This document shows, piece by piece, positions 44,761 through 53,272 of a stretch of 64,000 bases of DNA. The notes under the pieces are model-generated. The model had not been told where the DNA came from. It saw nothing but the letters and a program-made list of their open reading frames with translations, and searched no databases. The first letter of the stretch is position 1. Each line of letters starts with the position of its first letter. This stretch comes from an uncultured Lachnospiraceae bacterium. GTDB lineage: Bacteria; Bacillota; Clostridia; Lachnospirales; Lachnospiraceae. The translations under genes were made by a program, and so were the position numbers. Location of the stretch: the NCBI GenBank assembly GCA_910579805.1, contig CAJTWM010000014.1, positions 1 to 64,000 of the forward strand, read 5' to 3'.

Positions 44761-44816
44761 GGGTACTGTCATCGAAGGAACGAGGTAAACAGTTTCGGGT
44801 GACAGTGCCTTTTTAT
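44761..44816 (+). terminator. Terminator after the MoxR-VWA genes
   Basis: GGTACTGTCA (44762-44771) pairs with TGACAGTGCC (44800-44809) around a 28-base loop that can fold further, followed by five T. The rest of 44651-44927 shows no gene. I compared the hairpin with common riboswitches and found no match. Confidence 0.7.
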
Positions 44817-44927
44817 ATGTATGGAGCTGTGCAGGAAAAATGCTGCTAAACAATACAGGGACCGTGCAGCGCAGGGGAGAGAAACGCCGCCCGGTTAAAA
44901 CGACAGGAATGGGGATGACGATGAAGA

Positions 44928-45482
44928 ATGAAAACGCTTTGGATAGGCATATGCGATGATGAGAAAAAAATAGAAGATTGTATGAAAGAGATCATAAAAC
45001 TAAAGCAGGAAGATTACCAGATGCACAGATTTCCGGCAAAAAAAGAGTTGTCAGAGGAAAAAGAAAATCCGGATATTTTATTGTTTGCGGTAGAAAAAAG
45101 AAAATTTGATAACATCCTGAAGCGGGTGTCGCAACAGCGGGAAGAAGCCGGACATATTCCACTGATCGTAAAGACCGGAAACAGTTATCATTCGATTCCG
45201 CTTGAGAATATTGTTTATGCCGAAAATAACGGACGTAAGATCATTCTTCATACCAATGACGACACACTGGAATTTTACGGTAAGATGAACGATCTGGAAG
45301 AAGAGCTTGGAGGGGAGTTTTTCAGGTGCCATAGGGGATATCTGGTGTCCATGGCATATATATCCGGTTATGACAGCGGCAATATCTATTTGAAAAACGG
45401 GGACCAGATCTATCTTGCCAAAAGAAAACTGGCAGAATTTTCCAAAGAATACAGAGCGTATTTAAAACGCAATACTTCATGA
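44928..45482 (+). CDS. LytTR DNA-binding regulator with a truncated receiver-like domain
   Basis: A 184-residue protein. The C-terminal 95 residues are a LytTR DNA-binding domain (VYAENNGRKIILHTNDDTLEFYGKMNDLEEELGGEFFRCHRGYLVSMAYI). The N-terminus begins like a receiver (LWIGICDDEKKIEDCMKEI), but it is only about 75 residues long against the usual 120, and the acceptor-aspartate region reads ILLFAVEKRK without an aspartate. It is therefore unlikely to be phosphorylated in the usual way. No histidine kinase is next to it. The ribosome site is poor (GGGG 13 bases upstream), so the start is uncertain. LytTR targets in Firmicutes are often surface or communication genes. Confidence 0.8.
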   Translation: MKTLWIGICDDEKKIEDCMKEIIKLKQEDYQMHRFPAKKELSEEKENPDILLFAVEKRKFDNILKRVSQQREEAGHIPLIVKTGNSYHSIPLENIVYAENNGRKIILHTNDDTLEFYGKMNDLEEELGGEFFRCHRGYLVSMAYISGYDSGNIYLKNGDQIYLAKRKLAEFSKEYRAYLKRNTS

Positions 45483-45577
45483 CGAAAACATGCTAATTTA
45501 TTGCAGTTTCCTTTATAAATATGAAATATGGCCGATATAAAACATAAGGACAAAAGAGGGAAGAACGGAGGCATTTT

Positions 45578-46294
45578 ATGAAAATATCTAAAAATAATAT
45601 CGCATTTTCAACGATAAGGGCAAAGATGATAAGAAGCAGGAAAACAAAGGGCGGCGGTTTTTACAATACGTCTAAAACCAATAACAGCGTGAAGGCAAGA
45701 GCCGCTACGCTGGCGCAGAAAAACGCGGCTATGGCGCAAAGCGGACGAAGAAAAAGTACGGCTTCTTCCATGCTGGAGGAGACCAGATCCAATTATACGG
45801 CAATGAAAAGCGCAGCAGAAGACGTACAGTCTTATTTAGGCCATCTTTTGTCTACAAAAGAAGGGTCTTTATTCCAAAAAGCGGAAGAATCCAAAGATAC
45901 GTCCGGGATCGTAAGCGAGATCAAGTCTTTTGTAGAAGACTACAACAAGATGGTCAGAAAGATGACCAGCGAAGGCGGCGCAGTAAACGAACTGTATGTC
46001 AGACAGCTTAAAGGGCTGGTCGTTTCGAATAGAAGCAAGTTAGAGAATATCGGTATCACGGAGGATAAAAACGGGCTGCTTACTATTGACAGGGAAAAAT
46101 TAGAGAGCGCAGACCTTGAAAAACTGAAAAATGTATTTCAGGGAGAAGACAGCTTTGCCAGCAAGGTGGCGGAGAAGGTTAAAAAAATAGAAGAAAACGC
46201 GCAGACGAATCTCAATTCGTTAAACAGCGCTACTTACAGTTCTTTATTGGCAAATTACGGGTCAAGCGGAAGTAAATATAACTTTTTGGCTTGA
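45578..46294 (+). CDS. Uncharacterised protein with FliD-C-like C-terminus
   Basis: This 238-residue protein has a basic, Ser/Lys-rich N-terminal third without a signal peptide or membrane segment. The C-terminal two thirds resembles the C-terminal region of the flagellar cap protein FliD: a helical VEDYNKMVRK stretch, then ENIGITEDKNGLLTIDREKL, then LKNVFQGEDSFASKV and a helical AQTNLNSLN end. No flagellar genes occur in this window. The likeness is by eye and may reflect only a similar helix-turn-strand pattern. GGAGG at 45567-45571 fits ATG 45578. It sits between the LytTR gene and another unknown gene. Confidence 0.65.
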   Translation: MKISKNNIAFSTIRAKMIRSRKTKGGGFYNTSKTNNSVKARAATLAQKNAAMAQSGRRKSTASSMLEETRSNYTAMKSAAEDVQSYLGHLLSTKEGSLFQKAEESKDTSGIVSEIKSFVEDYNKMVRKMTSEGGAVNELYVRQLKGLVVSNRSKLENIGITEDKNGLLTIDREKLESADLEKLKNVFQGEDSFASKVAEKVKKIEENAQTNLNSLNSATYSSLLANYGSSGSKYNFLA

Positions 46295-46359
46295 TGTGGC
46301 AGGGACCGGGCATTCGAAAACGGAGGGGCAGGTCTGTAACGGGGATGGAGGTTTATGGA

Positions 46360-47037
46360 ATGGGAATATCAAGAATAGGATATTTTAATACATTTTACGG
46401 CGGCAGTACAACGGCAGGAAGCGGTACTAAAAAGATGAACGGCTATTTGGGAAAGTATGAAGAATCTTTGACGCCGGGACAGGAGCAGGATAAAGACGGA
46501 CTTCTGGCAAAGCAGGAGAATGTGAAAACGGGACAGACCGAGGTAATAAGAGGAATGCGTCTGAGAGACCATTTAAGCGGTAAAGACGACCAAGCGCCCT
46601 ATTATTTCCTATCGGAGGACGGGATCATCGATTATAACGGGGTGATTTTCGTATGTGACACAGAACATAATCAGCTTCATCTGGGAGATACGTCCGACTC
46701 CAAAAACTGTCTGACCATCCCGTTGTCAAAGGGCGGCAGCCTTGTAGTGAACAGGAATAACATTGATCAGTTGTCCAAAGCGATATCCATGTTTTCGCCT
46801 GAAGACATCAATCTGATCATGAGAGCCCTTGCGGTAGATGCAAAAGCAAGGCAGACCCTTGAAGAGATCGAAGACGAGGAATGCTCCGTAGGGGAAGAAA
46901 TCTCCGAAGGAGAGGAAAACGGTACGGAAAAGGGCGTAAACAACGACGACGGCGTTTCCGTATTGGAAACGGTAGGATCAAGCGGCGAATGGAGATCGGA
47001 AGTTTATCAGAGCATGACTTATGAAAAGAAAGATTGA
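46360..47037 (+). CDS. Uncharacterised protein
   Basis: A 225-residue soluble protein that I do not recognise. It begins MGISRIGYFNTFYGG, has a central beta-like section (YYFLSEDGIIDYNGVIFVCD, then LTIPLSKGGSLVVNRNNI), and ends in an acidic tail rich in Glu. There is no signal peptide or membrane helix. ATG 46360 has GGAGG eight bases ahead (46347-46351); earlier in-frame ATGs have poorer sites. It follows the FliD-C-like gene by 65 bases and its stop overlaps the -35 of the tyrS promoter. The two unknown genes may be one transcription unit. Confidence 0.6.
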   Translation: MGISRIGYFNTFYGGSTTAGSGTKKMNGYLGKYEESLTPGQEQDKDGLLAKQENVKTGQTEVIRGMRLRDHLSGKDDQAPYYFLSEDGIIDYNGVIFVCDTEHNQLHLGDTSDSKNCLTIPLSKGGSLVVNRNNIDQLSKAISMFSPEDINLIMRALAVDAKARQTLEEIEDEECSVGEEISEGEENGTEKGVNNDDGVSVLETVGSSGEWRSEVYQSMTYEKKD

Positions 47038-47062
47038 CAAACGGATCGGTCTGCGTTACAAT
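47034..47062 (+). promoter_or_regulatory. tyrS promoter
   Basis: TTGACA (47034-47039), a 17-base spacer and TACAAT (47057-47062). The -35 overlaps the stop codon of the gene before it. Transcription should begin near 47069, ahead of the T-box. Confidence 0.8.
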
Positions 47063-47095
47063 CTTGGCATAAAGAAAAGGCTATGAAGAGAACAA

Positions 47096-47344
47096 GTAAT
47101 AACAGGCGGAAGAAACAGAAAGCAGCCGGATGATGAGAGGCGCATCGGAAACAGGTTATGAATACATCTCGGAGCTGCACACCGAACAGATAAGAGTAGG
47201 ATGTGACGGGGCGTGTGTCCGTTATTACACAAAAGTATCGTTTCGGCTGTACTTGCTAAGGCAGATAATGTGAGTTATCTGTGAATGAAGGTGGTAACAC
47301 GGGAGCTTTGGCCTCGTCCTTTTTATAAAAGGACGAGGTTTTCT
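47096..47344 (+). promoter_or_regulatory. Tyrosine T-box riboswitch
   Basis: This leader reads uncharged tRNA-Tyr to control tyrS. Stem I is closed by GTAATAAC (47096-47103) with GTTATTAC (47221-47228). A candidate Tyr specifier TAC is at 47163-47165. The T-box core AAGGTGGTAACACGGG starts at 47288; its TGGT (47292-47295) is complementary to an ACCA tRNA end, as Tyr requires. The terminator is the stem CCTCGTCC...GGACGAGG (47312-47338) with a T tail. When the tRNA is charged, termination should win. Confidence 0.9.
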
Positions 47345-47447
47345 TTATGCGCAGACCCGTGCAGAAAAACTTCCCTTTGATTTACTGAAAATCTATATAA
47401 GGACACACGGAAAATCAGCGTAGGACGCTTTGGAATGGAGGAAAAAA

Positions 47448-48671
47448 ATGACGGTATTTGAGGAATTGAAAAAAAGAGGGCTGCTTGCCCAGCTTACGGA
47501 CGAAGAGGAGATCAAAGAATTGATCAATAACGGAAAGGCAACATTTTATATCGGCTTTGATCCTACGGCAGACAGCCTGCATGTAGGACATTTTATGGCG
47601 CTGTGCCTGATGAAAAGGCTGCAGATGGCAGGAAATAAACCGATTGCGTTGATCGGAGGCGGCACTGCCATGATCGGAGATCCATCGGGACGGACGGATA
47701 TGCGTTCCATGATGACAAAAGAAACGATCGATCACAATTGTGAGTGCTTTAAGAAACAGATGAGCCGGTTTATTGATTTTTCGGAAGGGAAAGCGTTAAT
47801 GGTAAACAATGCGGATTGGCTGCTTGATTTAAATTACGTTGCATTTATCCGTGACATCGGGGCGCATTTTTCAGTAAACCGGATGCTTTCTGCAGAATGT
47901 TATAAACAGAGGATGGAAAAGGGCCTCAGCTTTTTGGAATTTAACTACATGATCATGCAAAGCTATGATTTCCTTTCACTTTATGAAAAATACGGCTGTA
48001 ATATGCAGTTTGGCGGGGACGATCAGTGGAGTAACATGCTAGGAGGAACGGAACTGATACGCCGTAAGCTGGGAAAAGACGCGTATGCCATGACGATTAC
48101 CCTGCTTTTAAATTCGGAAGGCAAAAAAATGGGAAAGACCCAGAAAGGCGCGGTATGGCTCGATCCTGAGAAAACGTCTCCTTTTGAGTTTTACCAGTAC
48201 TGGAGAAACGTTTCCGATGAAGATGTGCTAAAATGCTTAAGAATGCTTACATTCCTGCCGATAGAGCAGATAGAAGAGATGGAAAGCTGGGAAGGAAGCG
48301 AACTGAACCGGGCGAAAGAGATCCTTGCATACGAACTTACCGATCTGGTGCATGGGGAAGAAGAGGCTAAAAAGGCGCAAGAAAGCGCAAAAGCGCTGTT
48401 CAGCAGCGGCAATGCGGCGGATATGCCGACCAGCGAACTTCAGGAAGAAGATTTCACGGATGGTCAGATCGACATTCTGGCCGTACTCGTAAAGAGCGGG
48501 CTGACCGTTTCCCGGTCCGAGGCGAGGCGGGCCGTAGAGCAGGGAGGCGTCGTTTTTGCAGATGAAAAGGTTACGGATATCAAAGCGGTATATGAAAAAG
48601 ATACCTTTGCAGGAGAAGGCGTCGTAGTCAGGCGCGGAAAGAAGAACTTTAAAAAGGTCGTGTTGAAATAG
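47448..48671 (+). CDS. tyrS: Tyrosyl-tRNA synthetase
   Basis: A 407-residue class I synthetase that charges tRNA-Tyr. The HIGH motif reads HVGH (about residue 46), the Tyr-binding FYIGFDPTADSLH and QFGGDDQWSNM stretches are present, and the KMSKS equivalent is KMGKT (about residue 228). An S4-type RNA-binding domain (SRSEARRAVEQGGV) ends the protein. ATG 47448 has GGAGG at 47437-47441; an in-frame TTG at 47430 is upstream of that site. It is expressed from the T-box leader and is probably co-transcribed with the short unknown gene after it. Confidence 0.97.
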   Translation: MTVFEELKKRGLLAQLTDEEEIKELINNGKATFYIGFDPTADSLHVGHFMALCLMKRLQMAGNKPIALIGGGTAMIGDPSGRTDMRSMMTKETIDHNCECFKKQMSRFIDFSEGKALMVNNADWLLDLNYVAFIRDIGAHFSVNRMLSAECYKQRMEKGLSFLEFNYMIMQSYDFLSLYEKYGCNMQFGGDDQWSNMLGGTELIRRKLGKDAYAMTITLLLNSEGKKMGKTQKGAVWLDPEKTSPFEFYQYWRNVSDEDVLKCLRMLTFLPIEQIEEMESWEGSELNRAKEILAYELTDLVHGEEEAKKAQESAKALFSSGNAADMPTSELQEEDFTDGQIDILAVLVKSGLTVSRSEARRAVEQGGVVFADEKVTDIKAVYEKDTFAGEGVVVRRGKKNFKKVVLK

Positions 48672-48690
48672 AAAAGAAAGGGGCTGTGGC

Positions 48691-49413
48691 ATGATCCATA
48701 ATGTAGATTCTTACACATCCAATATAGCAGGTCAGGAACATAATCTTAAAAACTGCGTTCATAAACATTCGGGCGGTTTTTTGGATATGGATATCAAATT
48801 GAAAATGGATTCCGGAAAACCGGAGAATCTACAGACGGAAGAGACGAAATTGCCGACGTTTGATTTGTTCACGGGCGGTATAAAAAAGATAGTAGGAAAA
48901 GGAATCGGGTTTTTGAAAGGAATCTGGAACGAGCAGGGCGATAACGGACAACGTGCGAGTACCGCTGTAACGGTAAGAGAGGGCGCAGGGAATCTGAACG
49001 GAAAGACGAACCAGACCGGGATTGCCGCCGTTTTAACGGCAGAAGCCGTTGCCGACATCAAACCGCCCAAACAGACGGAGGCGATACAAGAACCCGAAAC
49101 CGGAAAACGGACGGGGGCGATCCCTGCGCTGAGGGTGAAGACCGGACAGGCAAGAGAGCGTTTTGCTGCAAAAAAAGACGCTTTTCTGAAAAAAATGAAA
49201 GAGACGGCTAAAAACAGACGGGGATTTTTTAAGGATAACACGCAGGAAAGGCCGGGGCAGCAAGAGAAACAGACGGAGTGGTTCGAATTGGAGAACATTC
49301 ATTTGCTGGATTCTTATAACAAAAACGGGGAATATACCAATCTGGGCTCTGATGTAAACATACAGGGGTACAGTGGGAATCCCATGCGGGATAATTATTC
49401 GTCTAAGGCATGA
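48691..49413 (+). CDS. Uncharacterised protein after tyrS
   Basis: A 240-residue protein of no recognised family. It lacks a signal peptide and membrane helix, is rich in Lys, Glu, Gln and Thr, and has a low-complexity middle. The only hydrophobic part is LFTGGIKKIVGKGIGFLKGIW near residue 60, which could be an amphipathic helix. The region from 160 to 200 is strongly basic. AAAGGGG precedes ATG 48691 at normal spacing, 19 bases after tyrS. It may belong with the two unknown genes before tyrS. Confidence 0.6.
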   Translation: MIHNVDSYTSNIAGQEHNLKNCVHKHSGGFLDMDIKLKMDSGKPENLQTEETKLPTFDLFTGGIKKIVGKGIGFLKGIWNEQGDNGQRASTAVTVREGAGNLNGKTNQTGIAAVLTAEAVADIKPPKQTEAIQEPETGKRTGAIPALRVKTGQARERFAAKKDAFLKKMKETAKNRRGFFKDNTQERPGQQEKQTEWFELENIHLLDSYNKNGEYTNLGSDVNIQGYSGNPMRDNYSSKA

Positions 49414-49443
49414 AACATGGGGGATATGCTTTCCGATCCCAGA

Positions 49444-49474
49444 AAAAAGGGGCTGCGACAGCCCCTTTTTCTTT
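49444..49474 (+). terminator. Terminator after the tyrS unit
   Basis: A 12-bp stem, AAAAAGGGGCTG (49444-49455) with CAGCCCCTTTTT (49459-49470), loop CGA, then TCTTT. The flanking A and T runs allow action in either direction. Confidence 0.9.
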
Positions 49475-49509
49475 GGAAATTTTGGACATGAGAGCATGGG
49501 AATCAGAAT

Positions 49510-49549
49510 TTAAGAAAATATTAAAGAAAAGTATAGTTTGTGTTAAAAT
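49510..49549 (+). promoter_or_regulatory. Promoter region of the two-component genes
   Basis: TTAAAG (49521-49526), a 17-base spacer and TAAAAT (49544-49549). A direct repeat TTAAGAAAA (49510-49518) and TTAAAGAAAA (49521-49530), 11 bases apart, overlaps the -35 and is spaced like OmpR/PhoB-type sites, so autoregulation is possible. Confidence 0.45.
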
Positions 49550-49587
49550 AAAAATGTTAACGTGAATAAATACAAAGGAGAGGAAAT

Positions 49588-50280
49588 ATGGCAAACATTT
49601 TAGTATGTGATGATGACAAAGAGATTGTAGAGGCAATAGAAATATATTTATTACAGGAAGGCTACCATATTTTCAAAGCATATGACGGCGAGCAGGCAAT
49701 AGAAATCTTAAAAAAAGAAGATATTCATCTGTTGATCATAGACGTAATGATGCCGAAACTGGACGGAATCCATGCCACGCTGAAGATAAGGGAGTATAGC
49801 AGTATTCCCATCATTATCCTGTCGGCAAAATCGGAAGATGCGGACAAGATATTGGGACTTAATATCGGGGCGGACGATTATATGACAAAGCCGTTCAATC
49901 CCCTTGAATTGGTGGCAAGAGTCAAATCCCATCTTAGAAGATATACCAGTCTGGGTAATTTAAACTCAGATAATAATGCCATGTATACGGTAGGCGGCCT
50001 TGTGATCAACGACGAGACCAAAGAAGTCAGCGTAGACGGAGAAATCGTCAGGCTTACGCCCATTGAATATAATATCCTGCTCCTTCTTGTTAAGAATCAG
50101 GGAAGGGTATTTTCCATTAATCAGATCTATGAAAGTATATGGAACGAAGACGCCATTGGCGCGGATAATACGGTGGCAGTGCATATCAGGCATATTAGGG
50201 AAAAAATAGAGATCAATCCGAGAGAACCCAGATATTTAAAAGTAGTGTGGGGCGTCGGGTATAAGATAGAAAAGCAATAG
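49588..50280 (+). CDS. OmpR/PhoB-family response regulator
   Basis: This 230-residue regulator has a receiver domain with the acidic pocket CDDD (residues 7-10), the phosphorylation site D52 in LLIIDVMMP, and the conserved TKPF near residue 100. A winged-helix trans_reg_C domain follows (about 135-228: VRLTPIEYNILLLL and NTVAVHIRHIREKIE). It is encoded 14 bases before its cognate kinase, so the two form one two-component system. Its targets are unknown; a direct repeat at its own promoter could be one. Confidence 0.95.
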   Translation: MANILVCDDDKEIVEAIEIYLLQEGYHIFKAYDGEQAIEILKKEDIHLLIIDVMMPKLDGIHATLKIREYSSIPIIILSAKSEDADKILGLNIGADDYMTKPFNPLELVARVKSHLRRYTSLGNLNSDNNAMYTVGGLVINDETKEVSVDGEIVRLTPIEYNILLLLVKNQGRVFSINQIYESIWNEDAIGADNTVAVHIRHIREKIEINPREPRYLKVVWGVGYKIEKQ

Positions 50281-50294
50281 AACGGGGCGTGCGG

Positions 50295-52943
50295 ATGAAG
50301 CAAAAGAATATATTGGGAAGAGGAAACGGAATATTTTTGTTTGTATTACAGCAGCTTATTGCCGTTATTGTAGCGATCGGCCTTACGACAATCATTTTGA
50401 ACAGCAGCCTGCAGATCGGCGGCTATAAAGATGAAAGTATATTTTTGAATCCCCTTGAGTATAATATGAAATTTGAAGAAAGCGATATTTATCAGATTCT
50501 GCTGGAAAAGGGAATCCGGGATGCCGTAAGGATGAGCGTAATCAAGAGTCAATTGGAAACGGACGGAGAATTTGACGGAAATAAAGAAATCGACGTGACC
50601 GCGTATGTCAACCGTGCCGAACAGCTTTCCGGAAAGTATGTGACGGCAGCATATCACTTGGAAGAACTTTTAAAATGGGGAAAATACGGGTTCGAATATA
50701 CGGGAAAGCTTTTTGACTCCGAAGATGAAATGCGGAATTTTTTAGCCCCGTCCACGACCTATACCCAGTATGAAGGAACTTATACCACGGGTTTTCATCC
50801 GGTACAGGAAGAGTCAAAAGAAGAATACCGGGAATATCAGAAAACTTGGGCGATCGATGAAGAAACGGGCGCATATGTGATGCTGGAGAGTGAGGAAATG
50901 GGTGTGGAATATGCAGTATCTTCGGAAAGTCCCATGTCAGCGAGCGTCACGGTTTCCACTTATTCCGACGACGAGGAAGTAAGCGCCGATACTTATCATA
51001 CGATTTTGTCAAATCGCTATAAAACAGTGGACGGAAAGACGCCGGAGGAACTTGTATCGACTTGGGAGGAATACTATCAGTTATGCGATAATATCAGCAT
51101 CGCGGCGAACAGCCTGTACAGCAATTACAGGGAATATCTTGACTATCAGAAGTCTTACAGTATAGAAAATTCTAATCTTCTCTATTGCATGATCATGATG
51201 GTAAACGGGAAAAATGTGTGTTTCACCAACGTTACCCTGCCGGAGCTGAATGTGGCGGCAATCAGCGACTATTTCGGGAAATTTAAAAATACGATCTATT
51301 ACAGTCCTTATGATATGGAATACCGTACGACTACGGGGATCACGGAAGACTATTTTCTGAAGCTTATGAACGACTATAATTATGTATACACGGATAACAC
51401 GAAAATCTGGATCGCGGTGGATGATAATTACGGAGCGGAGGATGTGTTTGCAAAAGCCGAGTATACTTTTAATCATCTGCTTCCTTCCTGGTGGAAATAT
51501 GCGGTTGCGATCGTAGGCGGAATTCTGGTCTGGATAGCGTTATTGGTCCTACAATCCTATTTTACAGGAAGACGGATTGTGATAGAAGGCGATGAAGATA
51601 TGGAGGATGTGGTAGAAGTCTTCCCCACAAGGTTTGAAACGCTGCCGACGGAAATCTGGATGCTTCTTTGCGGTCTGGCAGTTGGTATCGTATTCGTTAT
51701 GATTTTGTTCACCGCCGATATGCTGAACTGGAAGAAACTGGAGCAACAGACTGTTCTCAATATAGCGATCGTGGAAACTTTGATAACGAGCAGTACGGGA
51801 TGTCTGGTCTTTTACAGTTTCATACGAAGATGTAAAGTGCGTAATTTGTGGACGGGCAGTTTCGCTTATGGGGTTTTAAAATGGTTTTATGAAAAATTCT
51901 TATTAAAGATTGCGGGGGCAGGCGGTGTGATCTACAGAAATATGCCCGTGGCGTTCCGGACTCTTGTGCCTTACGGCGGGCTGATGCTTACAAATGCAGT
52001 CGGTATGCTGCTTGGAGTTTTATGGGGAAACGTTTTCATTATTTTCTTATTGTGCCTGCTGGATCTGGCAGTCGGCTGGATGATGTTCAAAAAGAGCATC
52101 GACAATAAGAAGATAGTGGACGGCATCGGAGAGATCAGAAACGGAGATTTGAACTATCAAGTCGATACGGAAAAAATGTACGGCGAAAATAAGATTCTGG
52201 CGGAGGCGGTAAACAGTATCGGAGACGGTATCAGACAGGCAGTGGAAACAAGTATGAAAGATGAAAAATTAAAGGCCGATCTGATCACTAATGTGTCGCA
52301 TGATATCAAAACCCCGCTCACTTCCATTATCAATTATGTAGATTTGTTAAAACGGGAGAAGATCGAGGACGAAAAGATAAAAACTTATATACAGGTTCTG
52401 GATGCAAAATCCCAGAGACTGAAGCAGCTTACCGACGATTTGGTGGAGGCCTCCAAGATCTCTTCAGGAAATATTACCCTTCACATTGAAAAAATCAATA
52501 TCGTGGAGCTTTTGAATCAGGCAATCGGTGAATTTTCAGAAAAGTTTGAGACGAAAGATCTGCAGATGGTAGTCACTTTTGAAAAGAAGGCGATGCATAT
52601 TGAAGCGGACAGCCGGAGAATGTGGAGAGTCATTGAAAACTTATTTAATAATATATTTAAATATGCAATGGCAGGAACAAGAATCTATATTGACGGGAAA
52701 ACAGAAAATAGACAGGTGATACTTTCCATCAAGAATATATCAGCCCAACCACTGAATATAAACGCAGACGAACTGACGGAAAGGTTTATCAGGGGAGACG
52801 TTTCCAGAAGTACCGAGGGAAGCGGACTCGGGCTTTCTATTGCCAAGAATCTGACGGAGGCTCAGAACGGAAAATTCCGTATTTATTTGGACGGGGATCT
52901 GTTTAAAGCAATCTTAAGTTTTCCGGAAACGGGAGAAGCGTAA
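50295..52943 (+). CDS. Multi-pass membrane sensor histidine kinase
   Basis: An 882-residue kinase. A first membrane helix (about 14-37) and a second (about 398-420) enclose an extracellular domain of about 360 residues, and three or four further helices lie between about 450 and 610. A HAMP-like segment (about 620-655) leads to HisKA with NVSHDIKTPLTSIINYVDLL (H669) and HATPase with NLFNNIFKYAM and GSGLGLSIAKNL. The size and many helices resemble Lachnospiraceae VanS-like sensors of the cell envelope, but the signal is unknown. ATG 50295 has GGGG at 50284-50287; an in-frame GTG at 50289 is less likely. The response regulator is just upstream. Confidence 0.93.
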   Translation: MKQKNILGRGNGIFLFVLQQLIAVIVAIGLTTIILNSSLQIGGYKDESIFLNPLEYNMKFEESDIYQILLEKGIRDAVRMSVIKSQLETDGEFDGNKEIDVTAYVNRAEQLSGKYVTAAYHLEELLKWGKYGFEYTGKLFDSEDEMRNFLAPSTTYTQYEGTYTTGFHPVQEESKEEYREYQKTWAIDEETGAYVMLESEEMGVEYAVSSESPMSASVTVSTYSDDEEVSADTYHTILSNRYKTVDGKTPEELVSTWEEYYQLCDNISIAANSLYSNYREYLDYQKSYSIENSNLLYCMIMMVNGKNVCFTNVTLPELNVAAISDYFGKFKNTIYYSPYDMEYRTTTGITEDYFLKLMNDYNYVYTDNTKIWIAVDDNYGAEDVFAKAEYTFNHLLPSWWKYAVAIVGGILVWIALLVLQSYFTGRRIVIEGDEDMEDVVEVFPTRFETLPTEIWMLLCGLAVGIVFVMILFTADMLNWKKLEQQTVLNIAIVETLITSSTGCLVFYSFIRRCKVRNLWTGSFAYGVLKWFYEKFLLKIAGAGGVIYRNMPVAFRTLVPYGGLMLTNAVGMLLGVLWGNVFIIFLLCLLDLAVGWMMFKKSIDNKKIVDGIGEIRNGDLNYQVDTEKMYGENKILAEAVNSIGDGIRQAVETSMKDEKLKADLITNVSHDIKTPLTSIINYVDLLKREKIEDEKIKTYIQVLDAKSQRLKQLTDDLVEASKISSGNITLHIEKINIVELLNQAIGEFSEKFETKDLQMVVTFEKKAMHIEADSRRMWRVIENLFNNIFKYAMAGTRIYIDGKTENRQVILSIKNISAQPLNINADELTERFIRGDVSRSTEGSGLGLSIAKNLTEAQNGKFRIYLDGDLFKAILSFPETGEA

Positions 52944-52950
52944 TGATCAG

Positions 52951-52992
52951 GAGCATTAGGAGAAACTGCAGAATGCGGTTTTCCTAATGCTC
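52951..52992. terminator. Hairpin between convergent genes
   Basis: GAGCATTAGG (52951-52960) pairs with CCTAATGCTC (52983-52992); the loop partly pairs too. A T-rich stretch follows on the plus strand from about 53001. It probably ends the kinase transcript. Confidence 0.6.
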
Positions 52993-52998
52993 TAAGTT

Positions 52999-53271
52999 TC
53001 ATTTTTTTGTTTTTGCAGCAAGCATTTTTTCAATTGTGGACAGTTCTGCTTCGGAACTGTATTTTTTGATCGTCTGGATCAGCAGATTCATTTCATTTTC
53101 CTGAAAGGTAATATTCTGGGTTTTTGCCCGCTTCATGATCGACATAAGAAAAGGGAACATTTCTTTTTGCGAAAGTCCCCTGCTTTCAAATACAAGAGCC
53201 TGTAAAAAATCCAGTTTTTCAGGAGCAATATGGGCAACGGCAGGGTCATCCATCCATTTTGGGCGTTCCAT
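52999..53271 (-). CDS. Conserved hypothetical protein
   Basis: A 90-residue, mostly helical, soluble protein beginning MERPKWMDDPAVAHIAPEKLD and ending in a lysine-rich helix. I do not recognise a family. AGGAG ahead of the ATG and a one-base gap to the stop of the gene upstream show that it is translated with that gene. No motif suggests a function; it reads as a small helical bundle. Confidence 0.65.
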   Translation of the reverse strand: MERPKWMDDPAVAHIAPEKLDFLQALVFESRGLSQKEMFPFLMSIMKRAKTQNITFQENEMNLLIQTIKKYSSEAELSTIEKMLAAKTKK

Positions 53272-53272
53272 C

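Noticed and set aside
44651..44927. Riboswitch-like leader before the LytTR gene
   Set aside because: The hairpin directly follows the MoxR-VWA genes and ends in T; I could not match it to a known riboswitch core, so it is called a terminator.
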